Source of the DNA: an uncultured Bacteroidota bacterium
GTDB taxonomy: Bacteria > Bacteroidota > Bacteroidia > NS11-12g > UBA9320
Assembly: GCA_937124965.1 (NCBI GenBank)
Contig: CAKZLB010000045.1
Location: 1-64,000 of the forward strand
DNA length: 64,000 bases
Direction: 5' to 3'
The position numbers and the translations under genes were made by a program. Of this stretch, positions 16,418-25,526 are shown piece after piece. Each line of letters begins with the position of its first letter. The stretch's first letter is position 1. The notes under the pieces are model-generated. The model was not told the origin of the DNA. It saw only the letters and a program-made list of their open reading frames with translations, and did no database searches.

Positions 16418-18517
16418 GTGACGTTTCGAAAATCATTTATTTTAATTCTGCTTAGCGTATTCTTCGCGGCATTGTCTTTTTCTCAATCCGTGGCTCCAGA
16501 ACATCAATGGCGTTCTATAGGGCCACATGCATTACCTATTGGTACAGCCGATTCTGGACAGTGGACTGCCAATGGTGTTGGCTGGATAGAGAGTTTAGCG
16601 TTGGCTAAGAATAAGGAAAAACGATTGTATGCCGGAAGTAATGTTGGTGGTTTATGGATGTCAAATAATGGTGGAGAATCTTGGGAGTTCAGATTTGATG
16701 TTGAACGTATATGCGGAGTTTGGGATATTCTAATGGATGGAAAAAGCAAACGTAAACTTTGGGTTGCTACAGGGACTAATACATGGGATAATAAATGGGG
16801 TCATGGTATTTTGTATTCTAAAAATTCTGGTAAGTCATGGCGTAAAACCAGTTTAAGCTTTACACCAAATGATGCAGTTTGTATGTATGGTATTGAACGA
16901 AGTATTGTAAACAAAAAACTGTTCTTTGCTTGCTCGACGACCGACGTTTATAGAAGTACAGATAAAACCAAAACATGGGAGAACGTTTTGGACCATGATA
17001 ATAAAGCCAGAATGAATTTTCGACATTTATTAACGCACAATTCCAACCAAGACCGAGCAGTAGTGTCTGGATCAGAATTGTTTCTGACAACAGATCAAGG
17101 AGCAACCTGGCACCCACAAAGTTCAAAATTTAGCTTTCAAAAAGACAACAACTTACGTGATTCGTTACCTACACGATTTGCAGTAAGTTTAAATCCACAG
17201 AATAACGATCAGCTTATGGTCGTATACAATTACAATCGAATGAGTTACATTGACCGTTCGGATGATTTTGGAATGACATGGTATAATGTTTTAAAAAATC
17301 GTGATTTTGATCGAGTAGATATTAACCATGCTGAGATAGCATGGCATCCGTCAGATAGCAATGTAATTTTTGTCGGAAGTGTGCGATTGTATAAGTCAAT
17401 TAATCAAGGAAAATCATTTGACCTTGTGTCTAATCCGGCATGGGCAACGTCTCAGTTTATGCACGACGATATTCGTAGCATTACGTTTTCGAAAAATGAA
17501 AATATGTGGGTTGGAAACGATGGCGGAATCTCGTATAGTACGGATACTGCAAAATCATGGATGACTCTTTATAGCCATGGTTTAACGGCTTCTCAATTCT
17601 ATGATATTGCCGTTGATAATGGCAGGGTAGTAGGCGGTTGTCAAGATATGTCGACCATGATATATCAAAACAATACTTGGTACAATACTTCAGTGGTTTA
17701 CGGTGATGGAGGTGTTAATTTGATTATGGGTGACACATTATTCATTATGCAAAATGGTATGCGCATCCGACGCGGAACGTTTGCGAATGAGAACTGGGAT
17801 GTTATATATACACCTTTCAGGCCTAATCGATTTAAATACCCATTTGTAAAAAGTCCTCTTGATGCAACAAAGATTTGGGCAGCAGATCATGATATTTGGG
17901 AATTAGGCCAAAACAAACGATGGGCAAATCGAACCAAAGATGTGCCACATGGCTTTACAAAAATTGTAGCACTTGACGTTTCTGACAAAACAGGTAAAAC
18001 GGTTTATTTTGCTAAAGATCAACCAACTTGGAATCCTGCAAAAGAAGGAATGGTAGGCAAGTTATACAAGGGAACTTATGATACGGAAAACTACAAATGG
18101 AACGATATTACGGCAAATTTGTCCATCTTAGCTTGGCGAGAAATTACCAGCATCGTGTCTAATCCGAATAATCCAGATGAAGTATATGTTAGCTTTTATG
18201 GTTTTGATGATGGAGAATCTAGACATCGAGTTTATCGTAGTATTGATGGAGGGTCTACGTGGAGTAATTTTTCAGAGGGTCTGCCCAATTTGAATGCGCT
18301 AAAGTTACTTCCGGTTGGTAAAGAATTTGTTTTATTTCTAGCAACCGACGAAGGCGTTTTTTATCGACCAAAGCAAGCCACTAGCTGGATTAAATTGACA
18401 AATGGATTCATCAATGCTCACATTATGGATATTGAGTATGATGTTACGAATCATACATTATATGCTGCAACTTTTGGCAATGGTGTTTGGTTGTTGCCTT
18501 TAGACTTTATTAAGTAA
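16418..18517 (+). CDS. Secreted BNR/sortilin-like beta-propeller protein
   Basis: A 699-residue exported protein. GTG 16418 gives the clean signal peptide RKSFILILLSVFFAALSFSQS; TTG 16412 would add two residues and lies inside a promoter-like element. The mature part is a chain of Asp-box/BNR blades: MSNNGGESW, YSKNSGKSW, LTTDQGATW, RSDDFGMTW, KSINQGKSF and YRSIDGGSTW. It resembles the VPS10/sortilin-type propellers of many Bacteroidota surface proteins. Unlike the BNR protein at 25527, it ends at the propeller (GNGVWLLPLDFIK) with no T9SS sorting domain, so it may be periplasmic or leave by another route. Function is unknown. Confidence 0.8.
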   Translation: MTFRKSFILILLSVFFAALSFSQSVAPEHQWRSIGPHALPIGTADSGQWTANGVGWIESLALAKNKEKRLYAGSNVGGLWMSNNGGESWEFRFDVERICGVWDILMDGKSKRKLWVATGTNTWDNKWGHGILYSKNSGKSWRKTSLSFTPNDAVCMYGIERSIVNKKLFFACSTTDVYRSTDKTKTWENVLDHDNKARMNFRHLLTHNSNQDRAVVSGSELFLTTDQGATWHPQSSKFSFQKDNNLRDSLPTRFAVSLNPQNNDQLMVVYNYNRMSYIDRSDDFGMTWYNVLKNRDFDRVDINHAEIAWHPSDSNVIFVGSVRLYKSINQGKSFDLVSNPAWATSQFMHDDIRSITFSKNENMWVGNDGGISYSTDTAKSWMTLYSHGLTASQFYDIAVDNGRVVGGCQDMSTMIYQNNTWYNTSVVYGDGGVNLIMGDTLFIMQNGMRIRRGTFANENWDVIYTPFRPNRFKYPFVKSPLDATKIWAADHDIWELGQNKRWANRTKDVPHGFTKIVALDVSDKTGKTVYFAKDQPTWNPAKEGMVGKLYKGTYDTENYKWNDITANLSILAWREITSIVSNPNNPDEVYVSFYGFDDGESRHRVYRSIDGGSTWSNFSEGLPNLNALKLLPVGKEFVLFLATDEGVFYRPKQATSWIKLTNGFINAHIMDIEYDVTNHTLYAATFGNGVWLLPLDFIK

Positions 18518-18523
18518 CCATAC

Positions 18524-20362
18524 TTACTGAATTTCTGGTCTCAGTATCCAAACGTTCGCATATATTTTTTTTGCGGCATAATACGCTTTCATCGCTTCAC
18601 CATGAGTGGTCCCAGCATAAGTTCCAACTCTGTAGGCACCTTTTTTCTCGCTTTTTATTATTTCTATGTTTGGAAGTTGAGGTAACCATTTTTCATAATA
18701 CCCTTCAGCAACACTTTTTGTTGGAGAGGACCCATAGATGATATAATAATTTGATGAACTACTAGAAATAACTGGATCGTTGGTTGTTTCAATAGGTTTG
18801 GTAGGATGCGCAGCTGTGGTCGGTTCGAAAGGTTTTGGTTCTTCTTTAATTTCTCGTGGTTGTGGATCAATATGCTTAGTAACGGTTATTTGTGGCTCTT
18901 TTTTCTGCCCTGCATTAACCATAGTTTTTACTTCATTAAGCATAATTATTAATGGCTTGTTATCTAATGTCTTAAGGTCAAGCTCAAATTTATTCATTTC
19001 ATATCCTGGTTTGAACGCTTCTACCATCCATGTTTGTGTTTCTTCTGGTAGGTTAATACCGAATGAACCATCGCTTTGTGTAGATTTAAAATGACCTTGA
19101 GCTACATATGACTTAGAAAAAAGAACTCGAACATCTTTTATTGGTTTTGCGTCTGCTGACAATACTTTGCATTTAAGGTAATAGCTTCCACTCGACTCTG
19201 TGAGCAATGTATCAGTGGTCTGTATTTCTTCAGAAGTTTTAGCTATTGAATTAACTGTAGTTGAAGAATAAATCCCAATATCAAATCCATTATCACGAAT
19301 TACTACCGTATTGTTAGAAGGGGAGGGGAGAACAGCAAGATCATTAAACTTTGAGTTAATGGCTAAAGGCAATGTGGTAACTGTTTGAAATGTCCAATCT
19401 GTGGTGTAAACATCATATCCACCTTTGCCTGGATACCCATTACTACTAAATGCAAAACTACCGTTGACAATAGATGGGCAAATTTCATTTTTATCCGTGT
19501 TGATGTCTTTTCCTAAGTTGAGCACACTAACAACCTTATGTTTAGAGACCTTAGCTTCATAAATGTCATAGTATCCATTCCCGCCACTTTTGTCGCTAGA
19601 AAAGTATAACATGCCATTTACATAAAGTGGAAATGCATAGTTGGCGCTTGGTTCGCCTAATACGAGCTCCTTAGCCTTTGACCACTTGTTTTTCTTTCGT
19701 TCAACATAAAAAATTCCGAATGTATTGTCTTCTTTTCTCATTGAATAGTAGAAGGAGTTCGGTGTGTTCGCTTCAGTATAATTTCCTATATGATTCAATG
19801 TTTCTTTTGGGAAGTTTAGTTGTTCGGAATTCTCTAAAGATTCAACGTTACTTAGTGGGATTATGCACGTTCCTTTTTGGCATAACTGAATAGAACCATT
19901 GGCTTTGGCATTTCCATAAATAATGGTTTGAGGGTGGATTCGTTTAAGTTCTGTACCTACTTCTGAGTTGTTTGACTCCCATAAACTCGAAAAAGTGCTT
20001 ACACCTGTGCGTTCGGTATAAATCTTAGAGAACTCTTCAGCCAATTGGGTTTTACCATTGTTCCTCAGACTAATGGCAAGTGCTTTAAAATCAAGTGAAC
20101 TACAAATAGGTTGCTGAATAACCTTTCGATAATAGTTTTCTGCCTCTTTATAATTGTCTAGTTGATAATAATTTCGGGCTAAGTTTAATAAATAAAACGA
20201 CTGATCTGGTTTGTTTTTTAATTGAGCTTTTACTGCGTTAATTTCATTTTCGATGCTTCTTTTGCCAAAAGCAAGTTCGGGCAATTGAGCAGATGAAATA
20301 TGAGTTAATAAGAAGAGGAAGCCTATGAAGTTTAGCTTCATAAACGATGTTGTTAGTTTCAT
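18524..20362 (-). CDS. TPR-PD40-CRD protein with C-terminal SPOR domain
   Basis: A 612-residue exported protein. ATG 20341 (MKLNFIGFLFLLTHISSA) is an equally good start with a cleaner signal peptide. Order: TPR region (about 25-110, SFYLLNLARNYYQLDNYKEA); PD40 propeller blades (about 215-330, MLYFSSDKSGGNGYYDIY, FAFSSNGYPGKGGYDVY); a regulatory beta-sandwich (about 395-475); a Pro/Glu-rich linker; and a SPOR-like domain (about 535-612, NYYIIYGSSPTKSVAEGYY, then GAYRVGTYAG). SPOR domains bind peptidoglycan strands stripped of stem peptides. This is the PorE layout with SPOR in place of OmpA. Last gene of the operon with a phosphohexomutase and DUF2279. Confidence 0.75.
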   Translation of the reverse strand: MKLTTSFMKLNFIGFLFLLTHISSAQLPELAFGKRSIENEINAVKAQLKNKPDQSFYLLNLARNYYQLDNYKEAENYYRKVIQQPICSSLDFKALAISLRNNGKTQLAEEFSKIYTERTGVSTFSSLWESNNSEVGTELKRIHPQTIIYGNAKANGSIQLCQKGTCIIPLSNVESLENSEQLNFPKETLNHIGNYTEANTPNSFYYSMRKEDNTFGIFYVERKKNKWSKAKELVLGEPSANYAFPLYVNGMLYFSSDKSGGNGYYDIYEAKVSKHKVVSVLNLGKDINTDKNEICPSIVNGSFAFSSNGYPGKGGYDVYTTDWTFQTVTTLPLAINSKFNDLAVLPSPSNNTVVIRDNGFDIGIYSSTTVNSIAKTSEEIQTTDTLLTESSGSYYLKCKVLSADAKPIKDVRVLFSKSYVAQGHFKSTQSDGSFGINLPEETQTWMVEAFKPGYEMNKFELDLKTLDNKPLIIMLNEVKTMVNAGQKKEPQITVTKHIDPQPREIKEEPKPFEPTTAAHPTKPIETTNDPVISSSSSNYYIIYGSSPTKSVAEGYYEKWLPQLPNIEIIKSEKKGAYRVGTYAGTTHGEAMKAYYAAKKIYANVWILRPEIQ

Positions 20363-20387
20363 AATTCCAGTAAACCGCCGAAGTTAC

Positions 20388-21329
20388 TCAGAATTGAATA
20401 AAATTAAAATCAAGTTTATTTGAGTTTCCATCAAATGAGACACCTGGAAGTGGAAACTTTAAACAATTCAACAGTTTGAAACTAATTCTTAGTGCCTTAC
20501 TATTGGTTTTTATGCGGGTTAAATCAATGTCAGGAGCCAAATAAAACTGTCTTCCTTGTGGAATATGTGTATAATCGAATTGAACGCCATCACGCATAAA
20601 TAGGTTGTCATCAGCGCTAACAAACCCATCGATGCCATAACCCACAGCAATATTTAACCAAGATGGAAACTTGCTTTCTTCTTTCAAAAATGATTTTATA
20701 TTGCCCGATAACCAGTAGGTCTGACCGTTGTAATCTTTGAACAGATTTTCCATAAAGGATGTTCCTAGTAGTTCTGGACGAATATCCGCATATTGACTAG
20801 GTTGAAACGATAATTTCATCCAGACGCGTTGTTCATCCCACAATAAACTTTGTCCAATAACGAGCCCAGCTCCCAGTGTATTTGCCACAATATCTCCGGT
20901 TGAAGCTCCCCACTCTTTAGAGAATCCATCAAAAATTTCAATCCCAGTTTGAATAAAAAAACCATATGAACCACCAATGATAGATGCAGTTCTATGTGAA
21001 TATCCTGCCCATTTTAGCATGTCAATTCCCACAACTCCTTCGTAGTAACAGCTATACGCATGCCCTACTTTATCCATTTGGTTCCAATCGCGATTGTCGT
21101 TATGAAAGTGGAATTTGGTTAATGGGTAATCTTTGTACCACAGGTTATATAAACCAAACATAGACGCACCGTACGCCGCAGAGTTTCCAATCAACGTAAT
21201 TTTTTTTCGCTTCGACATTTTGGTTTTCGAAACGATAGAATCTGATTGTGCGATAGCATTATAGGAAATGCTAAAACAAAGAGTTATCAGAAAAAGAAGG
21301 CTACGCAAGTATCGTGGCTTTTGTTGCAT
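20388..21329 (-). CDS. DUF2279 family envelope protein
   Basis: A 313-residue protein with a signal peptide (LRSLLFLITLCFSISYNAIAQ) and the DUF2279 signature: MDKVGHAYSCYYEG, then GFFIQTGIEIFDGFSKEWGAS and DIVANTLGAGLVIGQ. The family is an uncharacterised Bacteroidota envelope group with glycine-zipper-like membrane segments and a beta-rich C-terminus. The ATG at 21329 lies 29 bases inside the upstream phosphohexomutase; later starts would cut the signal peptide, so I keep the overlap, which implies coupled translation. Confidence 0.8.
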   Translation of the reverse strand: MQQKPRYLRSLLFLITLCFSISYNAIAQSDSIVSKTKMSKRKKITLIGNSAAYGASMFGLYNLWYKDYPLTKFHFHNDNRDWNQMDKVGHAYSCYYEGVVGIDMLKWAGYSHRTASIIGGSYGFFIQTGIEIFDGFSKEWGASTGDIVANTLGAGLVIGQSLLWDEQRVWMKLSFQPSQYADIRPELLGTSFMENLFKDYNGQTYWLSGNIKSFLKEESKFPSWLNIAVGYGIDGFVSADDNLFMRDGVQFDYTHIPQGRQFYLAPDIDLTRIKTNSKALRISFKLLNCLKFPLPGVSFDGNSNKLDFNFIQF

Positions 21330-22704
21330 CTAATATCTCGAAAGCAGATGTAGAATCTGATGATTCTGCATAAACACGTAAAACGGGCTCCGTGCCACTT
21401 GGACGAATCATCACCCACTGATCATTGCCTAAATGAAACTTAAATCCATCAATATCTTCTGTAGACTCTACTTGGTAGTTGCCAAACGCTTTATACGTAC
21501 CGTTTTTACAATTTTCAACGATTTCTAATTTTTTAGATTCTTCTAATTTCAAGTCATATCGCTCAACAGCAAACGAACCAACTATTTCGTATACTTCATC
21601 GATTAACTCGTCTAAGGATTTACCAGTTTTAGCCATAAACTCCCAAATAACTAGTCCAATCCAAACACCGTCTCGTTCTGGAATATGTCCCTTAATTGCA
21701 ATTCCTCCAGACTCTTCACCACCAATCAGCACATCGTCTTCAACCATTATGTCACAGATGTATTTGAACCCAATTTTGGTTGTTTGTTGTTCAAGACCAA
21801 AATGATTACACAGTTTCTTGATACGGTCAGTGCAGCTAAAGCTAGTTACAACTTTTCCGCTTAGTCCCTTATGGTTATGTAAATAGTTAATCAGCAATAA
21901 AATAATATGGTGAGAGTCGATAAATTTACCTGTGCTATTGTAAAGCCCAACTCTATCTGCATCTCCATCTGTAGCAAGACCACTGTCGATATCTCCTGCC
22001 ATCTCAATCATTGTGCTGAACTCTTGTAAGTTTTTATGAATTGGTTCAGGTGCTTGGCCGTCAAAACCGGGGTTATACTCGCAATGTAAAAAAGTAGCAT
22101 CTGGAAGTAGTCTTCGCACTATGTCTTGTCCAGCGCCATACATCGCGTCGTATGCAAGTTCAAGTGCTCCACTGCGCATAGTTTTCATATCAAAACTACG
22201 CTCAACGTGATCGTAATACATGGTTTCCATATCAACGATTTCGACCATACCGTTGGCTTTATACGTCTCGTATGAATCGAAACCAATTACATTATTGTCT
22301 TGTATATGATTTTCAATTTTTTGAACGTCTTTTGGGCTTGCAGGCCCTCCGTAATTAGCTTTTATTTTAAATCCATTGTACGATGGTGGGTTATGACTTG
22401 CAGTAATGACGATACCCGCACCTGCTTTATTTGTGCTCGTAGTTAACGAAACCATTGGTGTGCTTACAAAATGTTCAGACACTTGGCATTTAATACCTTG
22501 TGAAGCAAACACTTCTGCTGTCGCTTCCATAAACATTTGTCCACCGAACCGACAATCGTATCCAATCACTACAGTTTTTTCTAATCCACTTTCAATTAAC
22601 CATTTTGCTGTAGCTAGGGTCACACGTCTCACATTTTCAACGGTATAATCTCGTGCGATTATTTCTCTCCAACCGTCTGTTCCAAATTTGATTTGATATG
22701 CCAT
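21301..22704 (-). CDS. Phosphoglucomutase/phosphomannomutase family enzyme
   Basis: A 467-residue alpha-D-phosphohexomutase. Motifs in order: KFGTDGWREI near the N-terminus; the phosphoserine loop TASHNPPSYNG; the metal loop DGDADRVG; the sugar loop GEESGG; and the phosphate-binding loop IRPSGTEPVLRVY. It interconverts hexose 1- and 6-phosphates and so feeds nucleotide sugars to envelope polymers. Whether it prefers glucose, mannose or glucosamine phosphate cannot be read from motifs alone. One base follows the upstream secreted-protein gene, and 29 bases overlap DUF2279, so all are one operon. Confidence 0.93.
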   Translation of the reverse strand: MAYQIKFGTDGWREIIARDYTVENVRRVTLATAKWLIESGLEKTVVIGYDCRFGGQMFMEATAEVFASQGIKCQVSEHFVSTPMVSLTTSTNKAGAGIVITASHNPPSYNGFKIKANYGGPASPKDVQKIENHIQDNNVIGFDSYETYKANGMVEIVDMETMYYDHVERSFDMKTMRSGALELAYDAMYGAGQDIVRRLLPDATFLHCEYNPGFDGQAPEPIHKNLQEFSTMIEMAGDIDSGLATDGDADRVGLYNSTGKFIDSHHIILLLINYLHNHKGLSGKVVTSFSCTDRIKKLCNHFGLEQQTTKIGFKYICDIMVEDDVLIGGEESGGIAIKGHIPERDGVWIGLVIWEFMAKTGKSLDELIDEVYEIVGSFAVERYDLKLEESKKLEIVENCKNGTYKAFGNYQVESTEDIDGFKFHLGNDQWVMIRPSGTEPVLRVYAESSDSTSAFEILDATKATILA

Positions 22705-22705
22705 T

Positions 22706-23836
22706 TTATTCTATTGTCTTTAGTAAATTAGGTTCCTTATATTTAATTTTATTCCATGGCTTTTCAGGCAACGCAATTGCAATGTCTTCAGCTTCATGAG
22801 CATAAATAGGCTCTGAATTTATTCGTTTTATTGTGTACTTGAAATTCTTATCTCTTATAAATTCATGAAGTGGTTTAAACTGAACTAGAATCTGTTTATG
22901 TTCCATGTACGAGATTGGGATTCTTTTTAACGGCTTCCCATTAATAAATACTTGAATTAGATTCGGAACATACGTTATAACTCCACACTCGTCTTTTAAC
23001 CATGTTTCGGTAACATCTACACGTGTCACAATAAGTTCCGAGCTGTCTGTTTGTGAAATTTCGCTTTCGCTTTCAGCTGCGTAAACTGACCTATTGTTTT
23101 GATAAAATGTTTGGATTGACTGGCATAACCAATAACTGCCAGTTGTGTTATCGACACTAGGATAAACGAAATACTCAATGTCCTTAGCTGGTTGTATGAT
23201 ATATTGATTCGTTTTAATTTTCGGTGAATTGAAAATTTGCTCCTTTATTTCAAAAGCTTTAGATGGATTCTTTACTAAATCAAGCGTTCCGAATTTTGCA
23301 ATGTTGAACTGATAAACCTTACTATTTAGTGCTTGCCAAAAGGTAATATTGCTACTTCCATTTATTGTTGCTGGAATTATTTTTGACGATAGCAATGTTT
23401 TTACTTCAAGAGCATCAATATATCCAAAATTGAATTTTTCATTAGATTGATTTCTCGAGAAAAATGAGAAACCGATTATCTCTGACTCAAATTTCTTTTT
23501 ATACAAGCGCCAGTATTCATAAATAAACAAGTCTTCACTTTCGACAAATCGAATTCCGTTCTGAGCTTCCATTTTTAAAAATGCACCACTACTTATTTTA
23601 ACTTTTTTGGCCGGAGAATCCCAAAGTGTAATTTTTTCAGAGACAATCTTTTCGTAAAAAAGAGCGTATGAAGATTCAACAAGATTAAACCCAACCGTGT
23701 CGTTTTGATTGTGTTTGTTTACTTGAATAATGGTAGGTGTATAATCGAAACCTTTCCCGAAAACCATGTCGCTAAATAGCAAGCTAACTATAATTAGCAA
23801 TGCTTTGGGTATAATGGATTTCGTTATTTGAATCAA
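22706..23836 (-). CDS. Unknown secreted protein heading the phosphohexomutase operon
   Basis: A 376-residue protein with a signal peptide (SIIPKALLIIVSLLFSDMVFG). I do not recognise a family. The N-terminal half has a Tyr/Lys-rich alpha-beta stretch (YALFYEKIVSEKITLWDSP, then YIDALEVKTLL); a middle part is Ser/Asn-rich; the C-terminal part repeats strands such as VITYVPNLIQVFINGKPLKR. It ends with a short basic-proline tail. The T9SS gliding protein GldN was considered, because of the segment around SEKITLW, and not supported. It is one base upstream of the phosphohexomutase gene, so an envelope role is likely but unproven. Confidence 0.65.
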   Translation of the reverse strand: MIQITKSIIPKALLIIVSLLFSDMVFGKGFDYTPTIIQVNKHNQNDTVGFNLVESSYALFYEKIVSEKITLWDSPAKKVKISSGAFLKMEAQNGIRFVESEDLFIYEYWRLYKKKFESEIIGFSFFSRNQSNEKFNFGYIDALEVKTLLSSKIIPATINGSSNITFWQALNSKVYQFNIAKFGTLDLVKNPSKAFEIKEQIFNSPKIKTNQYIIQPAKDIEYFVYPSVDNTTGSYWLCQSIQTFYQNNRSVYAAESESEISQTDSSELIVTRVDVTETWLKDECGVITYVPNLIQVFINGKPLKRIPISYMEHKQILVQFKPLHEFIRDKNFKYTIKRINSEPIYAHEAEDIAIALPEKPWNKIKYKEPNLLKTIE

Positions 23837-23892
23837 GGGTATTTTAGATATTTTTATTCGATGATACGTAAATTGAACGATTGTACCTACTT

Positions 23893-25107
23893 CTATACAA
23901 ATGCGTTTTCTCCTGTTATTTCCATTCCTAAAATTAGTAAATGGATGTCATGAGTCCCTTCATAGGTAATTACGGATTCTAAATTCGCCATATGTCTCAT
24001 AATTGGGTAGTCACCAGAAATGCCCATTCCTCCGAGGATTTGTCGCGACTCACGAGCAATGTTAAGTGCAATTTCAACGTTGTTACGTTTAGCCATACTA
24101 ATTTGAGAAGGTGTTGCCTTCCCTTCGTCCATCAAGGTTCCCAAGCGCCAGGCTAGTAATTGCGCCTTTGTGATTTCTGTCAACATTTCAGATAACTTCT
24201 TTTGTTGAAGTTGGAAAGCGCCAATCGGCTTGCCAAACTGTATGCGTTCTTTTGCATATTTAACTGCAGTATGGTAACAATCCATTGCAGCTCCAATTGC
24301 GCCCCAGCTGATGCCATATCGTGCAGAATTAAGACAGGTTAAGGGGCCTTTTAATCCTTTAACATTTGGCAGGATATTTTTCTTTGGAACTCGAACATTA
24401 TCGAAAACCAATTCTCCTGTTGCTGATGCACGTAAACTCCATTTTTTATGTGTCGTTGGAGTTGTAAATCCGTCCATTCCACGTTCAACAATAAGCCCTT
24501 TAACAATTCCGTCTGGGTCCTTTGCCCAAACTACAGCAATATCACAAAAAGGAGAATTGCTAATCCACATTTTGGCGCCATTTAAAATAACGAAATCGCC
24601 ATCATCCTTAAAAGACGTTTCCATACTTCCAGGATCAGAACCGTGATTTGGTTCGGTTAATCCGAAACTGCCTAAATATTCGCCACTTGCTAATTTCGGC
24701 AAGTACTTCATTTTTTGTTCTTCACTACCAAATTTATGAATTGGGTGCATCACTAACGAACCTTGCACACTCGCAGTAGATCGAATACCTGAATCTCCGC
24801 GTTCCAACTCTTGCATCGCTATGCCGTAAGAGATATAATCGAGCCCACCGCCTCCATATTGTGTTGGAATTTGTGGTCCAAAGCAACCAATCTTCCCAAG
24901 TTGAGGAACAATGTGTTGCGGGAAAACCGCTGCCTGACAACAGGCATCGATAATTGGAGAAATCTCTTTTTTTACCCAATTGCGAACTGAATCTCTAACC
25001 AGTTTATGTTCGTCTGATAGTAAACTGTCAATGGCATAAAAATCTGGATGGTTAAAACCATCGGATTGATTATTATGTTCTTTAAGTGATTCAAAATCCA
25101 AGTCCAT
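23893..25107 (-). CDS. Acyl-CoA dehydrogenase, glutaryl-CoA dehydrogenase type
   Basis: A 404-residue FAD flavoenzyme. It resembles glutaryl-CoA dehydrogenase, which oxidises and decarboxylates glutaryl-CoA to crotonyl-CoA in lysine and tryptophan breakdown. Supporting motifs: RSTASVQGSLVMHPI, close to the human enzyme around its substrate Arg94; the flavin segment FGLTEPNHGSDPGSM; KMWISNSPFCDIAVVWAK; and the catalytic Glu in TYEGTHDIHLLILGMEITG near the C-terminus. Other acyl-CoA dehydrogenases lack this THDIH-ILG ending. It has its own promoter and is divergent from folB; no other lysine-degradation gene is present. Confidence 0.87.
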   Translation of the reverse strand: MDLDFESLKEHNNQSDGFNHPDFYAIDSLLSDEHKLVRDSVRNWVKKEISPIIDACCQAAVFPQHIVPQLGKIGCFGPQIPTQYGGGGLDYISYGIAMQELERGDSGIRSTASVQGSLVMHPIHKFGSEEQKMKYLPKLASGEYLGSFGLTEPNHGSDPGSMETSFKDDGDFVILNGAKMWISNSPFCDIAVVWAKDPDGIVKGLIVERGMDGFTTPTTHKKWSLRASATGELVFDNVRVPKKNILPNVKGLKGPLTCLNSARYGISWGAIGAAMDCYHTAVKYAKERIQFGKPIGAFQLQQKKLSEMLTEITKAQLLAWRLGTLMDEGKATPSQISMAKRNNVEIALNIARESRQILGGMGISGDYPIMRHMANLESVITYEGTHDIHLLILGMEITGENAFV

Positions 25108-25129
25108 GATATGTTTTTAAGTAGATTTG

Positions 25130-25158
25130 CAAAGATAGACTTTCAATAGAAGTCACAA
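25130..25158 (-). promoter_or_regulatory. Promoter for the glutaryl-CoA dehydrogenase-like gene
   Basis: On the minus strand TTG (plus CAA 25156-25158), an 18-base spacer and TATCTTTG (plus CAAAGATA 25130-25137). Both elements and the spacing fit the Bacteroidota consensus, and the leader to the ATG at 25107 would be about 18 bases. Confidence 0.6.
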
Positions 25159-25170
25159 TGTAATCCTTGT

Positions 25171-25524
25171 ATGAATTCTGTAACGAAAACACTAAATATT
25201 AATGATTTTAGGATTTGGGCCTATCATGGGTGGTTCGAAGAGGAACGCATCATTGGAGGTGAATACAGAATCGATGTTTCTCTTGATTTAAATCTACCAG
25301 AAAGTAATATCCAACTTACCGATACGGTGGATTATCAAGACGTGATTAACATCATCAAAAAAGTGATGAGTAAAGAGTTTAAATTAATTGAAGATAGTTG
25401 CCAAGTTATTCACCAAACTATCATTGATAGCTTCAAAAATCTTAACGGATTACGCGTAACAATTACCAAAATAAATATTCCAATTAACCAATTGTTTTCA
25501 ACCTCATTTACTGTTAGTTCATAA
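25171..25524 (+). CDS. folB: Dihydroneopterin aldolase
   Basis: A 117-residue enzyme of folate synthesis that splits 7,8-dihydroneopterin to 6-hydroxymethyl-dihydropterin and glycolaldehyde. Conserved residues are visible: the Glu in AYHGWFEEER, the Tyr in DTVDYQDVI, the pterin-binding Glu in IEDSCQVI, and the catalytic Lys in VTITKINIPI. Length is normal. Divergent from the acyl-CoA dehydrogenase gene, and only two bases before the BNR gene, though the two products look unrelated. Confidence 0.9.
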   Translation: MNSVTKTLNINDFRIWAYHGWFEEERIIGGEYRIDVSLDLNLPESNIQLTDTVDYQDVINIIKKVMSKEFKLIEDSCQVIHQTIIDSFKNLNGLRVTITKINIPINQLFSTSFTVSS

Positions 25525-25526
25525 CT

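Noticed and set aside
22706-23836. T9SS gliding protein GldN
   Set aside because: A segment near SEKITLW was suggestive, but the characteristic GldN motifs around the middle and C-terminus are absent.
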